A DNA stretch of 64,000 bases from Gnetum montanum (lineage: Eukaryota; Streptophyta; Gnetopsida; Gnetales; Gnetaceae). Where the stretch lies: positions 392,895-456,894 of the forward strand of contig MNCI01016011.1 of assembly GCA_015680685.1 (NCBI GenBank), in the 5' to 3' direction. The notes beneath the pieces are model-generated. The model was given only the letters and a program-made list of their open reading frames with translations, made no database searches and was not told the origin of the DNA. Shown here one piece after another: positions 57,913-64,000 of the stretch (position 1 is its first letter; each line of letters begins with the position of its first letter). A program made the position numbers and the translations under genes.

Positions 57913-60215
57913 TATACCGTATAAAATCGTCGGTGAGAGCCTGAAATGATTAGACACTAAGAGATCTATGGATGAAACAGTAAGACCCTACCTTCGCTTG
58001 AGGGCAAGCTAGAAATCAACGGAGGCAGAGTGCCTTGAATGGTCCGCATGCGGATCAAATGAGGACTTCCCTGAATGTACGCAATTGCGATGCATTAGGT
58101 TATACATAAAAAAATGCAAAACTAAGTGTAAACAAATGAAAATGAATGTAAACTATTTAAATTATAAATGAGGAAAATAGGAAAAATGTGAATAGGAACA
58201 ATAATGTAAACTGCAAGAATCTGAGCAATAATGTAAACTGTTTGTATTGATAAACAATTAGAATGTGCACCAGTCAGAACGTAGTTGCGGAGTGGTCGCA
58301 AGGCAAATGTTTAATCCCGATGGATGAGAACTGATGCTAGGAAGATGTAGGTTTTGGATTGCAGGTGTACAACATCCAAGTTTGTATGAAGCCCAATGTA
58401 TGAGATTGATGCCCAGATTTCTTAAGTCTGTGTGATTCCCATTTTTCAAACCTTGATCTACTAGAAAAATAGAAGATTTATAGGGTTTTGGGTGTGAGAT
58501 TTGGATTTGGAAGTAGATCAGTGGTTGTGGGGTGAGAAAAATTCAGATCGGGTGATAGGTGTGTGCATTGACCGGATGCACGAAATGTTACAATGTACAG
58601 CGTCTAGCATGGCCAAGTCTTACACTGCCGTGTGCAATCCACAGCATAAGAGCTTGGCATGCTCAAAGAATAACAAAAGAAAATTTACAAAATAATGCTC
58701 TGTTACAAAAAATAATTTTGTCTCTAGCCTTCGAAAACTATGGTTTGGCATGTCCTGGTGTCTTGGTGTTAGCGTCCAACATCCGGTGTGTGATCATCCA
58801 ACGTATGAAACAGAAATGATGAATTTGGAGCTCATTTTCAATCTCTGAAGCGTATTCCAAGAGTAGATCTGGATGCTTGAGGTCTAGAGGGTGCTGCTTA
58901 TTAAATTTGAGCTTGTTCATGGTTGTTTTGGCTTTGTTTTGGTTGTGCACGCTATGGTCACGCTATGCAGTGTGACCAAAGTATGATCTTAGTGTGACCA
59001 AGTATTCGTGCTCTATTTTGAGCTGATTTTTGGATGCTGATCCCCTTTTTTTGATGCCTGACTGCTGCCTATTCTCTAGGGTGGTCTGGGTATTGATTTT
59101 AACTTCGTTTTGTTTCTATTTCAAGCCTGTTTAGTTTGGTCACACTGTGCTTACGCTGTGCAGCGTGACCAAAGTGTGGCCCCAGCATGACCAAGGTTAA
59201 ATGGCAAGTTTGAAGCCCAAATTGTAAATTTTTGAAGCCCAAATCATAAATTTTTGAAGCCTACAGACATGTACGAGTGCTGCTGATCCTTGGGGGTTGC
59301 CCAGATGTTTAAGATGCTCCCTGAAATTACTTCTTTTTCCCTATTTTTTTTTGGTCACACTGTGGTTACGCTGTGCAGCGTTTGAAAAAATAACCCCAAC
59401 GTCACCAAGTTAAAATGGCATATTTGAGGCTCAAATTTGGAGTTTTTGAACCTTGTGAACAAGTATAAGTGTCGCTGGTCCCTATGGGTTGCTCTAGTGT
59501 AGAAGATGTTTCCTAAAACTGCTTGTTTTACCCTATTTTTGTTTGGTTACACTGTGCTTACGTTGTGCAGCGTCTGGAAAAGTAACCCCAACATCACCAA
59601 TTGAAAATACCTCATTTAAGACCCAAATTTTGATTTTCTGGAGGCTGGGAGCTACTGGAGGCCTTCATGAAGGTCATGGGGGGTCCTTGTGCTTTATTTT
59701 GACCTATTTTAACTTATTTTTGGGGCTCCAAAAGTTTGTGACGCTGATCCTTACGCTGTGCAGCGTAAGAAAATGTAGCTCCAGCATAATCAACTGAAAA
59801 TACCTCATTTAAGGCCTAAATGTTGATTTTCTAGAGGTTGGGAGCTACTGGTGGCCTTGGTGAAGGTCATGGGGGGTCCTTGTACTCAATTTCGGTCTAT
59901 TTTGACTCAGTTTTAGGGCTTCAAAAGTTGGTGATGCTGATCCTTACGTTGTGCAGCATAAGCCACAGTGTGACCAAAATGTACTTAGCCAAAACCAAGT
60001 ATTTTAAGCCTGAAACCTTTGATTCTAGATGCTGGAAGTTGGTGTAGTCACCTATGGGCCTTTGGGGGGGGGGGGACCTTGCCTATTCATGAACCATCGG
60101 GGGCTATTTTAGAGGCCTCCAAGTTTGGTCATGCTATACTCATGCTTGGGCAGTTGCATTACTTAAATTGAATCTTGTCTAAAAGTGCTAGGCCCAAAAT
60201 TTTGTGGTGTTTTCA
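57913..60215 (-). repeat. Tat-C 5' LTR
   Basis: About 2.30 kb. Minus-strand start TGAAAACACCACAAAATTTT at 60215, end GGTATA (from GGTACA). TATA element (CCTATAAA on -) at 58477-58484. It differs from the 3' LTR by many transitions and by a ~21-bp duplication near 59218-59248 (AAATTTTTGAAGCCC repeated). A run of 12 G at 60064-60075 replaces mixed sequence in the other LTR and may be an assembly or replication artefact. Confidence 0.92.
58930..60070 (-). repeat. 193-bp tandem repeat array in Tat-C U3 (six units, 5' LTR copy)
   Basis: Anchor GTGCAGCG and its variants at 58965, 59159, 59373, 59565, 59759 and 59951. Spacing is 192-194 bp except one 214-bp unit that carries the 21-bp duplication. 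Unit order matches the 3' LTR one to one, so the array predates this insertion. Confidence 0.85.
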
Positions 60216-60220
60216 ATTGC

Positions 60221-61001
60221 CAAGGCTAGTTTGACATGGTTTTCTCACTAAGTGAGTTGTGTTACAGTTAATGGACTTGAGAGTTATCCCATCAAAAGAT
60301 GTTTCTTACACTTGATGGACTTAGTGGTTTTCCACTAAATGAGTTGTGTTACATTCAAGTGGACTGGAGGATGGGGCATGCTAAGGACATATCATATGGC
60401 TATAGTGCATGAATGGCAAAAATAAGCCAACATCATTACTTAAGGTAGGGAAGGTTATCATTAGGCTACAAGTTTCATCTCAAGGAGTGGTGTTAGAGGG
60501 ATAGTAATGGTACAAATACTCTAGACACAATAGGACAAATTTATTGAATCTTGCACATTGAGGTCACGTAGTGATTTTTAACCATAGTGAGTTGCACCCT
60601 TACGATGGCCTTAGGCTTCATCCTACAAGCATAACTCCAAGAGGACAAGAAGACCAAGCAAACTAGGCATGTTATAATGTTACAATGCATATATAGGCCA
60701 CATTGAGAATAAAATGATACTACTCTAGTTACTAATGTTGCTAATTTAAGGCCTCAATAGGCCATAGTACCAATTTAAAGCCTTGGAAGGCTATGATGCT
60801 AGTTTAAGGTCATACCTGATCATGATGCCAACTTAGATCCTTAGTAGACTATGATGCCAATTTAAGGCCTTGGCAAGCCATGATGTTGGTTTAAGGCCTC
60901 GATAGACCATGTTGCTAGTTTAAAACCTCAGTAGGTCATGATAGTAGTTTAAGGCCTCAGTAAGCCATTCTAAAGCAAGCTTGCTTGTTAATGATCATCG
61001 G
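60221..61001 (-). other. Tat-B 3' noncoding region (right of Tat-C)
   Basis: Continuation of Tat-B after the Tat-C insertion. No coding frame. Contains the 29-bp minisatellite at 60743-60971 just after the integrase stop. Confidence 0.65.
60743..60971 (-). repeat. 29-bp minisatellite in Tat-B 3' region (8 copies)
   Basis: Eight consecutive 29-bp units beginning at 60743, 60772, 60801 and so on, of the form AATTTAAGGCCTCAGTAGG then CCATGATGCC. Same unit and same location relative to the coding end as in Tat-A. Confidence 0.92.
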
Positions 61002-62516
61002 CTACATGTAATATGGCCTTAGATAGGAATCATTGATCAAATTGGCTAGCTCATTCCCATTCACATCAACTATCTTCAATGATCCATTACCATAGGCTTT
61101 GGTAACCAAGAAGGATCCTTTCCAATTGGTTAAGAATTTATCTGCATGTTCATAGATGGCTTTCAGGACTCTATCATCTTTCTTGATCTTATGTTTGGCC
61201 AAATTCTAATGATGCTACTACTTCTGCCTCTCCTGATAGTGTTTGATGTGGAAAAGTGCTTGCTATGTTGCTCCTCCAGTTAGTTTAGGACCACTATTTC
61301 TAACTCCTTGTTCTACTCATCATTGATGAAGTCAGTCAAGGATACTTGAAGTGATGGCACCTATAATTCAAGAGGCAATATAGCTTCAAAACTATAAACT
61401 AGGCTATAATGGGTTACTCTAGTTGTTGTGCAATAAGTTGTTCTATAGGCCCATAGTGCATGGACAAGCTGCTCATGCCATTTACATATGCTATTATTAG
61501 ACATCTTCTTCAACAAATTGATAATGGCCTTGTTGCTTACTTCTACTTGTCTATTGGCCCAAGGATAATAAGGCAATGATAAAGAATGTTTAATGCCTAG
61601 GTTATGACAGAAATCTTTTGTTTCATGGCTACCAAATTATGGCCCATTATTAGTAACTATGTTCATGGGTATGCCAAAATTGGTCACAATGTTATCTAAG
61701 ATAAATTTTCAAACTTGTTCAAATGTAGTCTTTCTTAAGGGAATAGCCTCAACCCACTTCGTAAAGTATTCAATTGTAGTGATAATAAATCTATGACCTA
61801 TGAAAGACTTGGGTGTTATAGGTCCAATGATATCCAATTCCCATCATTGAAATGGCCAAGTGATTTGAGTAGTATGCAACTTTGTTGGTGGTACATGTAT
61901 GAGATTACTGTGTTATTGGCACAAGTCACAATGATTAATATTTTTCATGCAATCACTTTCCATATGGGACTAGTAGTAACCTAACCACCTAATCTTAGCA
62001 GCCATAGCTCTTGGTCCTATATGTCCTCCACAAACACCCTCATGAACCTCCTCTAGGACTATTCTAGCTTTAATTTTGCCTAAGCACTTTAGTAATATAC
62101 CATCATAAGATTGTTGACATAATGTGTTATCACTTATAATGACATACTTCTTTGATCTTTATGATACAACATCCTTTTGGGTAGTAGTCAAGCCTTGCGA
62201 AGACTCATCATGCGTAAGGTAGAATTTGATATCTTCATACCACTCCCTAGTAAGAGTAGTATGGATGACAACTATGAGGGTATCTTTAGTGTTTTTCATG
62301 ATGGGAATAGCACAATCCACAGTTAAGATGGGTAACTTGCTAAACACATCTAGCATCACACTAAGAGCTAATGTTGCAATTGCATGAGCTATGACATTCT
62401 CATTTTGGGGTAAGTGCTAGATATCAACATCTACAAAATATTATAATAATTCCTTCCCTAGGTCATAGTATGGTTGTATGTTTGTGGCTTTACATGCATA
62501 GATTTCCATTACTTAG
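61002..62516 (-). pseudogene. Tat-B RNase H tail and integrase, broken
   Basis: Read on the minus strand from about 62500: a YYDLGKELL-like segment, then HLPQNENVIAHAIATLALS (the RNase H C-terminal block). MLDVFSKLPILTVDC and WYEDIKFYLTHDES follow (62359-62159), the pre-integrase region of Tat elements. The zinc-binding region and core (62150-61580) have stops. Next come MPYYPWANRQVEVSNKAIIN and LLKKMSNNSICKWHEQLVHA with LWAYRTTYCTTTRVTHYSLV (61576-61361), matching the Tat integrase Y-Y-P-Q-A-N-G-Q block with Trp and Arg substitutions. After a frameshift, MAKHKIKKDDRVLKAIYEHA, NWKGSFLVTKAYGNGSLKIV and DSYLRPYYM (61202-61002) form the C-terminal tail. This is the only Tat pol in the window. 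Confidence 0.82.
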
Positions 62517-62521
62517 TGTAC

Positions 62522-64000
62522 TGACCTAAATCATTGGTGTAAGGCTAGAAGGGAAACAAACACCGAAAGATCATCGGGTAGACACAGCTGACCCTGCCTT
62601 CACCCAAGGGCATCCTAGAAAAGTAAACGAAGGTAGAGTGCCTTGGATGGTTTGCATGCAAATCAACCAAGGACTTTCCCTAGTGTAAACTATAGCTTGT
62701 GCTGGGGTTATAGTAACTGATATTTTAAAATGTGAAACAACACGTACAAAATGTAAACATAAACTGGTATCGTAATCAAAATGTAAATAAAACATGAACT
62801 GAATATAAAATAGAGTAAACAATATAATGGCTGGCAAATTGAGTTTTATTGTATTGCATAGAAAAGATGTGCACCGGTCAAAGTGTAGCTACACATGTAG
62901 ATGACATGTCAAGCGCCAAGCCCTAGGGCGATGTGATGTGATGTGATGTGTTTCAGAAGTGCTTGGATGCTATCAGTCAGAGTGTGCCGATCATCCAAGG
63001 ATCACTGGTTTGAGTTTCCTAAGCCGTTTAACTTAAAAATTTCCAACCCTATTTATGTGAATTGATAAGGTATTTATAGGATTTGGTTGGGCTCAAGCAC
63101 GGAGTTCAAGAATGGATTCAACAACTGGGAGATGAGAGGAAAGTGGATCAAGTGACATGTGTCCAATAGAAAACTATATGTGAGTTGGATGTGTGTGGGC
63201 AAGCTACGTTCTTGACTAGGTTCATTGTATCCTACAATGTGTGGCTTACTCAAGCCCATAGAAGCACATACAATTTAGAACATGAGGGCCTGACAAGATC
63301 ACAAATGAAGATTTACAATGTACTACAAGAGAAATTGACCCTGGCTCATTTGAAACTTATGGATCTTTGATTTGACTACTTTGACCGCTGCAGGATGCCT
63401 AATTCTTGCAGCAAGGATTACCTAATTATGATTGACAAATTGAGCTTGAAAATGCCTTGTTTCGACCTATTTATAGTAAGTCATGTTGGAGTCACGCTAT
63501 AGTGTGACCATAGCATGACATACAATGTGACATGCAACGTGACATGACTTGAAAATGATGTATTTTGTTTGAAATTATGATTTTGAAGCTTGATTCTTAA
63601 GTGCAATTGCTATCTAGCTATAGTTGATTGTGAGAGTGATTTGAAATATGGAATCTTAGCCTGGATGTAACTTGTTTAAAACCACTTTGAGTAGGTCACA
63701 CTACAACATGACATGTGAAATCTTGCAAAAACTTGCAATTTTGAGCTGAAATCTAGCATTCCAAAAATTGGGATTGAAGCTGTGCTTTGAGGGTGACCTG
63801 CATGCTATAGATCAGATCATTTTAGCTCAGTTTTGAGACTCCAAGAGTTGGTCACGCTATGGGAAAGCTTCCAACTTGATGGGATGAGAAAACTAGCTTG
63901 ATTTAGCTAAGCATGGTTTCCATGCCTTAGCCAAATTTTGCCTTCTGAAAGCTTGAAAGGCCTTGATTCATTCTTGTTTCAAAGTATTAGGTCGAAATTA
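62522..64000 (-). repeat. Tat-D LTR (runs off the window)
   Basis: Begins TGACCTAAAT and aligns with the Tat-C LTR: AACACCGAAAGATC with AACACCGAGAGATC, CCCTGCCTTCACCCAAGGGC with CCCTGCCTTCACCTGAGGGC, and a TATA element (CCTATAAA on -) at 63073-63080. The final text TTAGGTCGAAATTA resembles CTAGGCCCAAAATT, which is about 15 bp from the LTR start in Tat-C, so the LTR is nearly complete at about 1.5 kb. It has only two or three ~200-bp U3 units versus six in Tat-C. It could be a solo LTR or the 3' LTR of an element to the right. Confidence 0.8.
62930..62950. repeat. GATGT microsatellite
   Basis: Four tandem GATGT units inside the Tat-D LTR, not present at the matching place in the Tat-C LTRs. 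Confidence 0.85.

Larger units (their letters stand above)
49515..60215 (-). mobile_element. Tat-C: complete gag-protease-only Tat-like retrotransposon with target duplication
   Basis: A 10.7-kb minus-strand element bounded by two ~2.3-kb LTRs and flanked by ATTGC at 49510-49514 and again at 60216-60220. From 60215 downward it has a 5' LTR, primer site, leader with two tandem arrays, gag and protease in one frame (56788-53645), about 1.8 kb of 3' noncoding DNA, a polypurine tract and a 3' LTR. RT, RNase H and integrase are absent. Complete borders plus missing pol indicate that it transposed using another element's enzymes, plausibly a Tat-B-like one. Confidence 0.9.
47656..62521 (-). mobile_element. 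Tat-B: integrase-bearing Tat-like retrotransposon, split by Tat-C and cut by Tat-D
   Basis: Minus-strand element with its 3' LTR at 47656-49096, polypurine tract and 3' noncoding DNA at 49097-49514. It is interrupted by Tat-C (49515-60215 plus one ATTGC copy) and resumes at 60216 with the rest of the 3' region (29-bp minisatellite), integrase and the end of RNase H up to 62521. There the Tat-D LTR begins. The rest of pol, gag and the 5' LTR should lie beyond the window. Confidence 0.75.

Overview
This window looks like intergenic DNA from a large, repeat-rich plant genome. I see no convincing host gene, no rRNA and no functional tRNA. Nearly everything I can identify is decayed Ty3/gypsy LTR retrotransposon of two lineages. 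The first is Athila-like: a tRNA-Asp-type primer site beginning TGGCACCGTTGCC, with gag, an aspartic protease, RT, RNase H and integrase. The second is Tat-like: a primer site of the form TTGGTGCTAGAAGGAGGG, a Tat-style protease and integrase, and long LTRs. Heavy decay, diverged LTR pairs and slow removal of old copies fit a giant-genome seed plant such as a conifer. That species-level guess is inference; nothing here is diagnostic.

Layout, left to right. Athila-1 (+, 1-5292) lost its pol core and sits inside the 3' LTR of Athila-2 (-, 5293-17492). Athila-2 carries an extra broken 3' ORF of about 970 codons (8999 down to 6092). Positions 17493-19699 are unassigned except for a protein-like remnant and a tRNA-derived SINE remnant. 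Tat-A (-, about 19700-26100) has gag and protease but no pol. Athila-3 (-, about 26101-34853) has a full pol and a 5' LTR. Positions 34854-37320 are unassigned. Athila-4 (+, 37321-47233) is the most complete copy and has both LTRs.

From 47656 to the end is a Tat nest on the minus strand. Tat-B (3' LTR 47656-49096, integrase 61002-62516) is split by Tat-C (49515-60215). Tat-C is a two-LTR, gag-protease-only element flanked by the 5-bp duplication ATTGC. Tat-B is cut again at 62522 by the LTR of Tat-D, which runs off the window.

The Tat elements appear to work as a family. Tat-B shows the integrase-bearing, potentially autonomous type. Tat-A and Tat-C have gag-protease only and would have needed pol in trans. 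All share a 29-bp minisatellite 3' of the coding region. Each LTR family has its own repeats upstream of its TATA box, most strikingly six ~193-bp units in each Tat-C LTR. Coding decay is mostly C-to-T/G-to-A (CAG/CAA to stop, TGG to TAG), as expected for methylated, silenced plant repeats. Boundaries without visible LTR ends are approximate.
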